A stretch of 64,000 nucleotides of DNA from Calonectria ilicicola (GCA_020809705.1 CP085830.1:1612001-1676000); one strand, 5' to 3'. Numbered from the stretch's first letter, positions 34,545 to 46,914 are shown. The notes: generated by a model from the letters alone, not told the origin. Numbers and translations: made by a program.

Positions 34545-37041
34545 GCTGTTCAGTTTCGTTCAATAACAAATGATATTGCGTTGGATTGAGTGATAGACGA
34601 GGCGAAGAAAAAAAAGAGGCAAAGATTACTGGGCATTACTACCCAACATCGTGTGATCAGTTATTAAGACCCACGAAGCTCGGGAATCCTCTTCCTGATT
34701 TTATGCAGTATTTGACTCTGCTGCAATTTGACTGGTCGGATAAAAATCCCGGTCGGTCCTTGGCATCAGCGAACGTCAGGATTATGCCATCCGTCATTTA
34801 CATCCAATCACTCACCAGCTCTAATATTATTGCTGCAACCTGAAGGTGGGGTAATATTGTATGCTTCCAAGGATCACATGGGCTTTTTTGTCAGTCCTTG
34901 AGGGAGTATAAGAGATGATAGTAACAGAGAATCATGATCTGTTCCGGTCGTTCTTGACTAGATGAATATAACCCTAACCCTAACCCTGCAATCCTCAAGA
35001 TCAACCGGAGGAGAGCACCCCCGGAAACCATCAGGAATATTATTACGAAAAGCTAATATTAATGCTAGACTCGCTTTACAATCATTAAAATGAACCTTTA
35101 AATTAGATAGACTAAGTCATACGCCATAATACCACCATGGTAATGGGATTTATTAACTGTGGCATGGTTGACTAATCATCGTGTGAGCATCTGTCTCACT
35201 CATCAATGGCTACCTTAGATGAGGCGTATCCGGAAGCAATTTGTCAGATACCTCCCTGTAATAAAAAGCGATTCTACCCCGTGCGCAGATTGTTTAGCCG
35301 TCAGCTAGTTAAACCATGTGCCCCGTGACAGAGGCGAGACGAACGATTATGTGATAACATACGCAGTGTCTGATATAAATTTAACGACCCAAAGGTGAGA
35401 TGGAAAAAAACCATTCTACTACTTTTTTGACTGTCAAATTACTCTCTGTTTATCGGACGAACCTTAAATATCGGTCTGAGCCTGGTAACATATTTTATCG
35501 CCAAAGTGTTGGTTTGCAAGAGCCCAGTTTCGAGGCGCCAGCTGCCTATTCACAGTGACCTAAAACTACCCTACATGCTATCCCTCAAACCAAGTGCAGA
35601 AGGCACATTTCTTTGGGCTCCTGTGCGTCCCATGCCTTTTTTTCTTTTTTTTTTCGAATCAGAGCGAAGTCCCAATTCTGATTGTGCGTATGGAGTGGAT
35701 CAAGAAACTGTAGGAATCAAGTAGTGCGTCATTTTTGGCCAGCGTTGTCACAAAAAAAAAAAAAAGAACAGATCAGGACTTTTCCCGATCTGTGACACCT
35801 TGGATCTGTTCAACTTGGCTTGATTTGGCTGTGCTGTATTTGAGCGCACTCGGTCACACTTTGCCTATAGCGGCATCTAAGATCGCTGCTCTCAGCCATC
35901 TCAATGTGAGATATTGTAGATATTCAAGATTCCCGATTGACAGGGCCCCTCCAAAATACCAACCACTGGTCTATTTTCCTTTTTTTGGGTGTTGGCGTCG
36001 ATCGTGATCGTATTACCTAATGTCGCTTGAATAATCGGAAATATTCCGTCCCACTTCCTGGCTGGCCACTTCAAGGTCGATGGAGATGCGCCACCCTACC
36101 TGCTCTTGCGTTTTCCAGGACTAGATATATGCGAGTTCGTGCCCTTTATAAGAGATAATTTGGGTTATTTTAGTAGGGCCTGGGTCAAGGGTGCCCTGCG
36201 ACATGCTCCATTCTCGAAGATGGTTAGAGACAGCTGAACCCCAAGATACGAGGCTTGAATGACAGTTGGACTGTGCAGACCCACAATCTGCCCCATTATA
36301 TTTTAGCGCCGCGAGAAATGGTCAATATTTGGTAGCGATCACCGTATCTCATGCGTGCTACCTGGTCTCCGCGTATTCCAGCCCACGTCTCTGGTTCGAG
36401 CCACGGTCATCAAAGTTGGCTGCAATAAGTCTGATGGGATTATGGGCAAAATTAAGTATTTTGCTTGTCTATCAACTCTGATGGATAAAAACTAGCTGAT
36501 TGGGGTTGGGGAGCAAAGCCAGTAGGTGTCCGTTGAATTAAAAGCACACGCTCTCGAATAGGGATAAAATCCAACGTGAGCCGATTTGGATTCACCTATT
36601 TCTCTATCATATAGATAGAATTGAGCTCCTCCACGTAACCATGGTTAATTTTTGACGTCGATTGGAAATCTCAATCCACTTTGATGTAAACTAACGCGGT
36701 ATGGAGCTCGGTCTCGATCCGAATTAGGCATATTCGATACGACTCGGGTTCTCGGGAATGGCGGGTCTGTAAGGCGATGGGTCTTCGGTCCCCGCGGATC
36801 CATAAGCCACGACACTGGGCGACTTGGCACTCTGACGAATATCATCTTTAAAGGCCGGTTCGGTATGCATTTTTTCTATTTTACCATAATTAATTACTTA
36901 CGAAACGTACTACTGCCTTTCTCCGTCTTCCGTTTATTTTCTATATTCCAATAACTCTTCTATTTCTTCTTTATCAGGTGCTGAATTCGATAAGCTCAAT
37001 ATTGCCTGACAAGATACACTCTCCTGGATTTTGCGACCATA
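34545..37041. other. Long intergenic region without recognised gene
   Basis: About 2.5 kb holding the telomere-type repeat at 34969 and homopolymer runs (T-run near 35639-35655, A-run near 35752-35764). Open frames of 60-90 codons exist (for example 35506-35724 and 35735-36007) but none resembles a known family. The last 150 bp are pyrimidine-rich, as expected for the RTA1-like promoter. Confidence 0.5.
34969..34987 (-). repeat. Interstitial telomere-type repeat, three CCCTAA-type units
   Basis: Three AACCCT units preceded by T, the complement of TTAGGG. Orientation is opposite to the tract at 7031-7050, so the two face each other across 28 kb that contain the NRPS-PKS gene. Confidence 0.85.
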
Positions 37042-38130
37042 ATGTCTTCAGGTCTTCCAAATGGCCTCGTGGCCTTTGGCCCCAACGCGAATTGCACCCT
37101 CGATATCTGCCCTCTCGAAGCGAGCATCTTACAATACCGGCCATCCCAAGCTGCTAGTGGTACTTTTATTGGCATCTTCGCCTTGAGCATGATGGTGCAC
37201 GCATACCAGGGCACTAGAACCCATAGTTGGGGTTTCATGGTGAGCATGTTGTGCGGATGTGGCCTGGAGATTGCTGGCTATGTGGGAAGATTGCTCATCT
37301 ACGACAATCCCTTTGACTTTCCTGGATTTATTACTCAGATCGGTTTGTAGTCTACTCTCCTGCCGGTTGCGCACGTTTTTAGGATTTTCCTAACATTGAT
37401 CAAATATAGTCACCATAACTGTCGCTCCGGTTTTCTTTTGTTCTGCCATCTATGTCCTACTATCACAGGTGTATGAGGCTCACACTTACGCCATGTCGTT
37501 GTCTCTCGCTAACGAGCCATCTGCTAGGATCAACCATGTCGATCGATCGATATCACGCTTCAATCCGCAAATTTACTATTGGACCTTTATCCCCTGCGAC
37601 ATCGTCTCACTAATTTTGCAGGCGGTGGGCGGTGCCTACTCGTGCGTCAGTTCGAATAAGGATGATGTACAAGTTGGCGTCGACATGTCGCTGGCTGGCC
37701 TTGTCTTCCAAGTTGTTACTCTGGCAGTCTTTTGTGCACTGTTTGCCGACTATCTGATAACCTGCAAGAAATTGCCAATATGGAACGACATTGGAAAAGA
37801 CATGAAGACCTTTTTAGCCATCCTCTTCGTTTCCATTTTACTCATCTTTTTGCGTTGCGTGTATCGCATCGTTGAGCTTCATGATGGCTATTTTGGTGAG
37901 ATGTTTCGGGACGAACCATTATTCATTGCACTCGAATCTGCGTAAGTAGAGGCACCACCATTGAACGTGCAACACTTAAGAAAAAACCACTAATTTAACT
38001 CAGCGTCATGTGTGTTGCCGTTATTTGCCTAAATATTGGGCATCCGGGACCTGTCCTGAGGAATCGTTCACATAAAGAGAACAGTTACAGAATGGAAGGT
38101 TCTAGTACGATGTCGGTTCAGCGAGATTAA
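37042..38130 (+). CDS. RTA1-like seven-helix membrane protein
   Basis: Four exons: 37042-37342, 37410-37470, 37528-37941 and 38004-38130, giving about 300 aa. The second intron uses donor GTATGA and acceptor TGCTAG (57 nt, in frame). Removing it restores SQGINHVDRSISRF just before IYYWTFIPCDIVSL, the typical RTA1 loop; retention would add 19 residues. The RTA1 family comprises fungal plasma-membrane or ER proteins with about seven hydrophobic helices, associated with resistance to 7-aminocholesterol and with lipid movement. Hydrophobic segments are visible throughout, including FIGIFALSMMVHAY, VAPVFFCSAIYVLL and FLAILFVSILLIFLRC. The short C-terminal tail is Ser/Arg rich. Family members are often near metabolite clusters, but no direct link can be read here. 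Confidence 0.85.
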
Positions 38131-39473
38131 GCATGCTAGTGTGACGGTAATCACACCTATAAATGAATTTTCTTAATGTAAATACAATACGAGGGTACCG
38201 GAGTCAGGTTTTAGAAAGTAATTAGAAGGTAAAATGGAAGGATTTGAAATACAACACAAATCAAATAAATACCAAACCCAGAAGAGTTGAGGGCCCGGCT
38301 TTAAATTTCGGATAGAGAGGAAGGGAAATGCATTTATGAGAGGTTAAATATGGCAAATAAACTTAGGTTTTGCTACGTCCTGGGGATTGTCATACTTGGG
38401 AATGGGCTAGACATGTTGGAATTATTGAGCAGCCAAGGGTTTACCCTTCTCGCTTCATATAGAGGATTGGTATCGATGGAGAGGATTCGGGATAATGGTG
38501 ATTTTATTAGCATGTATGACAGAAATGTGAATAATCTACCACATTCCAATCATGCAGACCATGGGACATTGAACAACTGCTCCTCGACGCACTAACAGGA
38601 AGACGGGGGTAAAGGACCACTAGGACAACTGTTTGGGCCAATGCAAGCGCGTCGCTGGTGATAATTGACAAAGATAATAAGAGGACACATGCTTTTTTTT
38701 TCCCTTTCTTTTTTGTCATCCGGGCTGACATCAAATGAAAGTTACTCAGTGTGTTTGCACTGTTTGTGGTCTTGAGGTGGCTCGAACCCCGTGCTTATGC
38801 AGATTTGCACAAACAGTGAACAACACCCTTTGTACGCTGACATGCAGCAGAAAATAGAACAATCATGGAATAGTTAATGATCGTCCTCCAGGATGATGAC
38901 TGAACCAAAAAGTTTCCAGAGGATGGTAAAACATACGATTCGTGAATGGGTTGTTCGCTCTGACCCCAGCGGCCGGGGCCTTCCGATGCGGGGCCGACTA
39001 TTCCGGATGCTGACAATCATTGTGTTAGACAATGCTCCACCACAGCTTTCACCATAACTGGCGGACTGAGACTCATGCAGAAGAGAAAAGGGTTGAGGAT
39101 ATTTTCAGATCCTTATAGATCGAAATAATATCTGGCTAGTGACACAGAATAGATTGCAAAATAGTTTCTTTGAAAAATCCCCGTAGAAAACAAAGTTGCT
39201 AATTTAACCACCCCTTGTCAATGTGGACCCAGGCTCGCATTCCTTTGCTCGCTGTCATACGATAGCCGCTCGGATGGTCCAAGGACGTCACCTCGGCTGT
39301 TACCAACAGTCGATCCGTAAACATCGCCCCAATTCCATCTCGAATTTACTTCAGCTTACTCGGATCTGCACAGCATCATCAGCCAATTGCTACAAGGAAA
39401 AGCCAATTAGCGACTTTTGATCGCCGATTCCACCCGGGAGCTCCCATTGATCAATTCCGTTTGCCCTGCCAAA
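38131..39473. other. Intergenic region
   Basis: About 1.3 kb without a recognised gene. It contains the inverted repeat at 38758-38818. Short frames on both strands look spurious. Confidence 0.5.
38758..38818. repeat. Perfect 11-bp inverted repeat with 39-nt loop
   Basis: CACTGTTTGTG at 38758-38768 pairs exactly with CACAAACAGTG at 38808-38818. The loop contains GGTGGCTCGAACCCC, which in reverse complement resembles a tRNA T-arm. A full tRNA could not be folded. It may be a structured RNA, a tRNA relic or chance. Confidence 0.6.
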
Positions 39474-41013
39474 ATGGACGCTGAGGATCAGGCCATGTGG
39501 TATGACATATGCAAGCAATCGTTCCGACCCCCCGAATACCCGGATAGAGATCCCAGGTAAGCTTCCGCACTGCACCTTCATCAATAAATGGGCAATCCCC
39601 ATCTTTGACCCATTTTCATCACGATCCAATCACCAATAACACCAATACCAACAAGACTAACAGTCAATTGCCAGTCTGTGGCACGATCTTTGCATGGAGG
39701 AAGCAAACCGAAAGTTCGCCAACTGGAAATCTCAGAAGGCAGTGCGAATGAAAAATGAGATTTCCTATTGGAAAAATCAAGTCGAAGCTAGCCAGCAAAA
39801 TGAAGCCAATTTAAACGCGACAATTAAGAAAGCGGAAATGGAAAAGGAGGACGTCTTGAGGGACAAATCCACCATTGAAGAGCAGCTTCAGAAAACAAAG
39901 GTTCAAATCGAGCTTTTGGAAACAGAGAGAGACAGCCTCCAACATGGCAACGACTGCTTCCGTACCACAATCAAACAGATGCGAGAGTCTTTTTCAACGC
40001 TTCAAGCACGGTTGGAAAAGACCACTGGACAAATGGAGTCCTTTGAAAGGGAAAAAGAGGAAGCAGTGAGATTGAATCAAGACTACGAAGATACAATCGA
40101 TAGGCTCGAACAGCAACGAGCTGCATTGACTACAGATGTTAGCAAGCTAAGAGAGGCTGCTTCTAAAGCGGAAAAGGCTGAGAGACAACTGGCGGTGGAA
40201 CGAGAGGATATTCGTGCTTTGCGGCAGCATTATGAAGAAGAACTCGCTAAACAAAAAGATGCCTTGAATACCTTGGAACAAGAATATGAGGAGGGACTTG
40301 CCGAGGAGAAAGATACCTTGGAGCAACAGCACCAAGAGGAGCTCGCCAAGGAGAGAGATTCTATGCGTGCCATAAAGGAGCACCACCAAGAAGAGCTTTC
40401 CAAGGAGAGGGATGCCATGCGTGTCTTGGAACAACGACATGAAGAAGAACTCGCTAAGAGTCAACACGCTATGCTTGCTCTGAAACAGCGCTACGAAGAA
40501 GAATTGGCCAAGCAAAGAGACACCATGAGTGCCTTAAGACACTTGCATGAGCAAGAACTCACCAAGGATCAAGATACAATGTGTGCCTTGAGACAACAAC
40601 ACGAGGAACAACTCGCCAAGGACAGAGATGCCATTTGTGTTTTGCAACAGCATGAAAAAGAACTTGCCCAAGAGAGAGATGCCAGTTCCGCATTGACGCT
40701 CCAGCACAATGAAGAATTGTTGAAGGAACGAGACGCCAGCGATGCCATGGCGCTCCAATATCGGGAGGAGCTTTCGAGAGAGAAAGCGCTCAACGCGACC
40801 TTGGTCAAGAATATTGCCAACCTGGAGCTAACTCAAGCAAATCTGATGAAAGCCATATCTGCCTCCTGGTCTCACCGAGTCCTGGCATGGGTCAGCAGTT
40901 TATTCAGTGAAGTGAGAAGGCCCTACTCGCTTTTTAGCGTCGGTCTATCCTTCGCATACAAGCGGAATTTCAGTACAAGTCAGCATAATCTGTCACGACA
41001 TTCTCTAAACTAG
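39474..41013 (+). CDS. Long alpha-helical protein with an 18-residue repeat
   Basis: Two exons, 39474-39556 and 39675-41013 (118-nt intron, GTAAGC...GCCAG), encoding 473 aa. After a short N-terminal part (MDAEDQAMWYDICKQ, SLWHDLCMEE) nearly the whole chain is predicted helix, rich in Glu, Gln, Lys, Arg and Leu. From about residue 195 to 375 there are roughly ten copies of an 18-residue unit: His/Tyr-Glu-Glu-Glu-Leu-Ala-Lys-x-Arg-Asp-x-Met-x-Ala-Leu-x-x-x. Eighteen residues equal five turns at 3.6 residues per turn. The last 60 residues (VLAWVSSLFSEVRRPYSLFS) are non-repetitive and more hydrophobic. Family not recognised; it resembles fungal coiled-coil scaffold proteins in general. It may be a structural or scaffolding protein, but no function is assigned. 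Confidence 0.75.
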
Positions 41014-41502
41014 GAGAAGAACTACTTCTTTATTTTTTCTTTCCCTCTTTTTTTTTACTTTTTCTTTTGTTCAACGGGTTAGAGGCAAGTTGAAACAATT
41101 CTCTTGATGTGCCATATTTGGTAGTGGGGCAACCCAAAGACCAAAACTTGCTTTCAAGCATTGGGTAAGCAGGAGGTTGAAATTTGAGCCAAAAAATCAT
41201 ATGGACGCAATGATGTGTAATTGTATGCATAGTGGGAATGACGGACGGACGCGGCTAGGACTGGATGCGATTTCCGGGAACTTTTGTAAAATACTTGATT
41301 TACAATCAATTTTCTTTTGTTTTGGGTTAACTAAAATAATTATATTTATTTTACGTCTGCTGAAGCCTTTCCAAGTCTCGGCCGTGAAAAAGACTCTGAC
41401 AGATGAGACTTCATGCAAGAAGAATACATGACACATGAGTGTCGAAGATTGATCGTGACACGGAAGCAATTGACCATCAGCGAGGGTCACATGATCCGAA
41501 AA
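41014..41502. other. Intergenic between convergent genes
   Basis: T-rich 3' region followed by an AT-rich stretch. No gene seen. Confidence 0.5.
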
Positions 41503-44045
41503 TTATTTTGCCTTTAGGACGAACATATTGCCAAACCAACCATATGCCCTATTGAGTCTTCTCCCATACCGTCTTGCTACTTCAAATGACAATTTCCCCT
41601 TGGGGTGCGGTTCATGGAAATGAAGAATGCCTCTTTCAACATCCAAGTTCGTGGGAGAGAATTGCCAAACAGACCCATAAAGCTTTTGGGCCTTGAAACC
41701 TGTTGACATCATCGCATGGAGGAAGTCGTTCCAGGGGACTTCACCCGGAGTTGATGTGGTGGCTGGGTTGAAGAAAAGGGTTCGGAAGACCTTCAAAGCA
41801 CGAGCGTCAACTGAAAAAGTAGGTTGCTTGTCTTCCAGATTGACACTGGCAATATCCAACGCCTCAGCGGAGATATCATTCGACTTGGTCGGTTTTGCTT
41901 TGGTCTTGGTCTTCACTTTAGCCTGAGAACCAGAGCTAGCCAATGCCCGTCCTTGCGTTCCCGATCCTGAGAGACCGAAGAAGAAACTAGAAAAGGGAGT
42001 CTCCAGCATTTGAGAATCAGAATCCAGGCTAAGCTCCTTCTTAACATTGGTTTCCGTTGGTTCAACCCACTCCGGCGTTCTTTGCAGACTGCGAGGTTCT
42101 GAAAATAGGCGACTGAGTGGTGTCCCGTCTAGATCAATCTGAGAAGCTCGAATGATTCGATCGACTTGGGCCCACACTCGATCCAAGTTGGATTCAGCCT
42201 GTCGTAAAGTCTCTACGTTGGATTTTGTCCTGCGTTTGCTAAACGGATAAGTGAACTTTCCTGCAGTGGGTTCCGCCAATCTTGCAAGTGCAGTGACATT
42301 CCTGTCCTTCATTGCGTCCAAAATCCCAGCCCAGGGCTTGCTGCGTTGATTAAAATCATTTTCAATCTCATCCTTGAAGTCAAGGAAGCGATTTTCAAAG
42401 TTTTGGGCCCATGGCTGGTAAAACTCAAGTTGCCTTAAGCATTGAGAAATGATGGAAAGGTTCCCAATGATGTGCGCGATGTAGCCCGACACGAGCTCCT
42501 TAGCCTCCTGCTCAGATTGGAGAAGCCGCTCAAGCTCATCAACCACCAATGATTGACGGCACAGGAAGAGAGCGCGGTCATCTTCCCACAAGGTACGGAG
42601 GAGCCACGTAAGATTGCCCTCAACCTTATTCATTTTTACCCCACAGGACATGACCGCAATTTGTGAAGACGAGATATCATCATTGGGCTGGCGCTGGTAG
42701 AATTTGCGCATTGGTGGCGAGGCCACGACTGCAACTTTGAGTTGGTTGAGAGGACCTTTAGCAGACTGAGTTAGGTAGTACTGAAACTTGAGTATTGCAG
42801 CTATGTATTCCTCTGGTAGGTCTTCTGAAGGCGAAATAGAGTCTGAATACTTTTCTTGGAGCGACCGTAAGGCCTGGGCTTGCTCGTGTAACTCGGAGAA
42901 CATCTCCAGAGAGAGGTAGGCCTCCACAATGATGGTCCCAGTGACGCGGGCCCAAAGAATCCCCTCTCGATCTCGCTGAGTTGTTGGATGAGGCTGATTG
43001 AAGCTGTCCTTGAGCATCTCTTGCCGGTGGTCTTTGAGTTCCAGAAGTTGTTGAGCAAAGTATGTGGGGTCTTAACGAAGAGCCCAAAGATGGTCTTCAG
43101 TTGCTGCTGCCTTGGCTCCCAGGAGGGACTCAATTTGAGCGAAGTCAAGTTTAATTGGAAGTCTGTAAGGAGCCTCCGCTGCAATTACAGCTAAAGATTC
43201 GAACCCTGCCGAGTCATTGTCTGATTTCATTGGCGGTTCTGGTTGTATGGGAAAAGTATCGCTCGTCAAAATATCGGCAGGAATATCATGGAGAATTTCT
43301 TTGCAGCATTTCACAAGAAACTCCAATAATCTATCCTGCGCCTCCAGCACAAGCAATGCCTCTCCTGGTAGATATTGCCTTCGAGTATGAGCCAAGTCGG
43401 CAGCGTCCTCGTGATCATCCCATGACTGCAATTCGCCATACTCCTCAGCGGTGGCCACGCCATTCAAAATCATGGTGTAACAGTTGAGAAACACCGGAAT
43501 AATGGCCATGGATGTTTTCCCCAAGTGCATCGCGTCGTTATCGGTGGCTGCAAAAGACGACGGATTGTGACGACCTCTTGCATTTATCAAGAGTGGCAAG
43601 ATCTTGGTTTGCGAAAGGTCCTCCTGGTTTATCTGAGGCCACTTGTATGAACCGGGGTACTTTGTGCCAATTTCTCACTGTTGGGAGTTTCCCTGCGGAA
43701 TGCTTCAAAGTCGGGACGATGGGATACAGGCATGTCTGGCCAGGCTTCGAGGAGAATCTTCATTCTTTGTGTTCGCGTTTTCTTTGTCCACCGTTTCTGA
43801 ATAGTGAGCTCATGTCGCTCGACAATCCGTTTTAAGGTGTCATAATTCCCAAATATGCTGTGTGATCTTTGGGCAGCTTGTTGTCGGACTTCAGATGGAG
43901 AGAGAGTGGGTGGAACAGGGAGACCAAATACACGCCCAATAGTGTTTGGGTCGCTCCAGTCCACGTTACCGAGCCCATCCGGAAGGCCAGTGTCTACTGC
44001 CTCGAGATCAGAAAGGTCTAACTGATGATTTGGGCGAAGCTCCAT
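41503..44045 (-). pseudogene. Broken copy of a conserved fungal protein of unknown function
   Basis: Begins at ATG 44045 (MELRPNHQ) with a pattern I recognise from a lineage-expanded Pezizomycotina family: GNVDWSDPNT, FGLPVPPTLSPSE and KKTRTQRMKILLEAWPDMP. Within a short A-run near 43668-43676 the frame must shift by one base to continue as YPGSYKWPQINQEDL and NARGRH; there is no space for an intron. An in-frame TAA at 43074-43072 follows LWALR and the same frame resumes as DPTYFAQQLLELKDHRQEM; relatives have Glu there, as I recall, so GAA to TAA. From there to 41503 the frame is open through a long helical region, a Ser/Lys-rich spacer and a conserved C terminus (WNDFLHAMMSTGF, HFHEPHPKGKLSFEVARRYGRRL). 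Full length would be about 845 residues. With one frameshift and one nonsense codon the full protein cannot be made, barring sequence errors. Confidence 0.75.
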
Positions 44046-44747
44046 CTTTTGATCAGATGCGTGGTCCGGCGTGATGTGACGGAGGATTCCAAGAAGGAAA
44101 CGCGGGGTGGCACGCGATGAGGGGTAGATTCAAAATATCTCGAGCCCCACATCCTCAACATTTGTCCGCAAGGTTGCACAAAAAAGCAAACAAATGCAAA
44201 AAGCAACTTTGACCAAAACAATTGCCGGGACACCTAAAATGAGACTAACAACAGAAATGTCACCAGTATCGTTCGAGAGAATGACCTTCTAGAGGAGAAG
44301 TCAAAGAATCTAGCCAAAAGGTATGTATTGAGATAAACCTGCTGTGCGGCATCTGGTGTTGAAATCAGCGTCCCTATTTCACCATGTTCGATGTTACAGT
44401 CAGATGAATCAAGCCTCCTCCGTCAAACAAAAAGTCGGTAGGGCTCAGGTTCGATTCCATAGCCCTCCGCCATAATAATTGCGTTTTTACCAACCCCTTT
44501 TTAATTTAAGTTGCACTTTACTCAGCATTTCTTCAGTTCAATAGATATATTTTTACATCGTAATTATCGTTCTAGATAATTAGTACATATTCATTAAATA
44601 AATATCATCTATATATACATTTCTTTTAATGACAAGTCCAAGCTTCCTTCAATGACATCCCCCCAAAGGGCAGGGCCATGCCACCGTTCACACCTCACAA
44701 TACTCAATCCAATTCAACTACTGCTGTTAGGTCTCTGACAGCCAGCC
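44046..44747. other. Intergenic region, AT-rich
   Basis: Divergent spacer between the broken conserved gene and the Zn2Cys6 regulator. A very AT-rich block lies at about 44500-44640. A GGTTCGATTCC string near 44448 mimics a tRNA B box, but no tRNA folds around it. Confidence 0.5.
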
Positions 44748-46914
44748 ATGGACAGAACATCACCCAAGGCGTGTGCTTGTTGCCATGTGCGCAAGATCCG
44801 CTGTGATGTCACTCAAGTCGGATTTCCATGCACCAAATGTCGAGCGGACGGGTTCGAGTGCATCGCCCACGTCAGAAAGAAAAGACAAAAGAAACAACAC
44901 ATATCCATCGTTGAAAACGGTACATATCCGAATGGTACACAATTTCCCGCTTCGATACCTGAGCATATGATGAGCCACAAGTTTCCCTACTACGCTTTCT
45001 TTCGGGGATTCTCTCCTAGGGGTCAGCCGTGGCTTCATGCCAAAGATTCACATCATGGGATCCTTTTGCCGGTACCCATGCATGATCTATCTGCATCGTG
45101 TAACATGGGATCTGGCAATGAGATGACTGAAGAAATGAAGTTCCTCAAAGCAAAGGGGGCTCTAGACCTTCCACCAAAGGAGGTCCTGAATGAGTTTGTT
45201 TCGCACTACTTTCGGCTTTTTCACCCATTCTTTCCAATTATCGACAAACAACTGTTTTTGAACCACCTTCAAGATACCGATTATGAGAAAGTCCAAGCTG
45301 GTAGAGGTCCGAGTTTACTACTAATACAAGCAATTGTGTTTACGGCTAGTTCAGTAAGTGGTGAAAAACCCTGCTTACATCTTCAGAGATTACCTAACAC
45401 CTCAAGACCGTGCCAATTGGGTCAATTTTTACCATGGGATTTTCTACACGGCGACAGGCACGCAGCACTCTTCACAGCAGAGTCCGAGTAGGTAGTTATA
45501 TCGATGAATCTATTTCTCTCAGTATACTAATACCACTAGTATCTATATAATTTCAACTATGAACCCGACGATATCCCGAATATACAAGCTTTGCTACTGA
45601 TGAGCCATTATTTTCCATCCATGGTAGATCAAAAGCATACCTGGATTTGGGTGCACCAAGCAATCAGTTTGGCCCAAGCAGCTGGTTTGCACCGTGACCC
45701 GGGCGAAACAATACAAAGGAAACTCTGGGCAAGAATTTGGTGGGCTTGTCTAATTCGTGATAGACTGATCGCTCTGGGAACAGGTCGCCCAATGCACATA
45801 AATAGCCTCGACTGCAATTTACCGATGATCTCCATTGCGGATCTTCAAGAGGAGGGAGATGAGGAAGATGATATTGCCGTGAAAGCAATTTTTGTCGAAT
45901 TCACAAAACTTTGCCAATACATGGAAGGGATACTGACTCTACCCTTGGTAAATAAAGAAACGTTTGCGGAACAGTTGGATCTTTGTCGAAAGACTCTCGA
46001 CTATTGGTCATCTCACTTGAATCCAGTTGCTATGAGGTGTCCGGGGGGAAACGCGAGCAGTGCAAATTCCGAGATCCCAGCTCTCTATAGAGGAGTACTT
46101 CATTTAGTATATAAGTAAGCTGCTCTTTACTCATATATAACTCCAATGTTAACTATTAAAGCACATTAAAAATATCCGTCCAACAATCCGGGCGTATATT
46201 GCATAGAGGCCAGGAGTCTGACACGCGTGTACCCTCGCCCGAAGTACAGGGAATGGCTGAGGATTCAAGTCAATTAGCTGCCAATTTGCTGGAATTTGAG
46301 CCGAGTGGAGCTTATCCCACAATATGGTTAGTAGTTTTCTACTTCATCAAAAGTGATTGTCACTCAGAACGTGCAGTGTTACTTCTATACTGCCGCCTTT
46401 GGCGATTCACCTACAGAACCTTCGATTATACCTCCAATCAGAAAGCAGCTACACAAAGACCAATTTTCGGACATGCATGGAATTTCTTCATAAGTTAGGA
46501 GATGTCTACTGGCATGCAAGCTTCTATCATGACATATTCAAGTTTGCCGCATCCACATCTCCATTGAAAATGGCTTCAGGAGCTGCTAACCGAGAGAGCA
46601 TACAACCTCCGAGCTTAGATGCAAAATATTACACAGGTGAAACAGCTAGTAATCAGAAGCAGAATCCTGGGAATTTATGGCAATCTGTGGTTATGAACGG
46701 TGCAGACAGCTCAACCACACCTACGGATCAGTTCTCCACAATGGTCGATCTACAAACAAATTCCCTGTCCAACGAAGGAGTTCTCAATAACTCAGAACAC
46801 GGCACAGAAAATTATGATCTTCTGCTAAGTGAGGAAAACGTCTTTGATGGAGATTTTCTTGATTTTTGGCTCGATGACTATGGATCCTTTCAGAATATGT
46901 TTCCATCAGCTTAG
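44748..46914 (+). CDS. Zn(II)2Cys6 transcription factor, CTF1-beta-like
   Basis: Five exons: 44748-45353, 45407-45487, 45540-46114, 46162-46326 and 46377-46914, encoding about 654 aa. The first intron is 53 nt (GTAAGT, branch CCTAACA, acceptor CTCAAG). A nearer CTTCAG would give an implausible 33-nt intron and the wrong frame. The second exon then encodes GFSTRRQARSTLHSR, in line with relatives. The N terminus has a complete binuclear cluster, CACCHVRKIRC to CTKCRADGFEC, followed by a basic linker. The middle is a fungal-specific transcription-factor domain (HYFRLFHPFFPIID, QALLLMSHYFPSMVDQKHTW, LHRDPGE). The acidic C terminus (ENVFDGDFLDFWLDDYG) looks like an activation domain. It resembles cutinase-transcription-factor-1-beta-type regulators. 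Its stop is 42 bp from the stop of the convergent fuconate-dehydratase-like gene, which it may control. Confidence 0.88.

Noticed and set aside
37471..37527. Reading the RTA1-like gene straight through the second intron
   Set aside because: The frame stays open, but the 19 extra residues break a conserved loop and the segment has a donor, a CTAAC branch site and an acceptor.
40147..40820. Minus-strand frames rich in Ser and Leu opposite the helical-repeat gene
   Set aside because: Shadows of the Glu/Lys-rich repeat on the coding strand.
44446..44473. GGTTCGATTCC string followed by an acceptor-like CCTCCGCCA, suggesting a tRNA
   Set aside because: T-stem pairs fail at two of five positions and no matching 5' acceptor strand or anticodon arm exists upstream.
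45354..45386. A 33-nt intron GTAAGT...CTTCAG in the CTF1-like regulator
   Set aside because: Too short for a fungal intron and gives a frame ending in a stop. The acceptor at 45406 gives a normal 53-nt intron and the conserved sequence.
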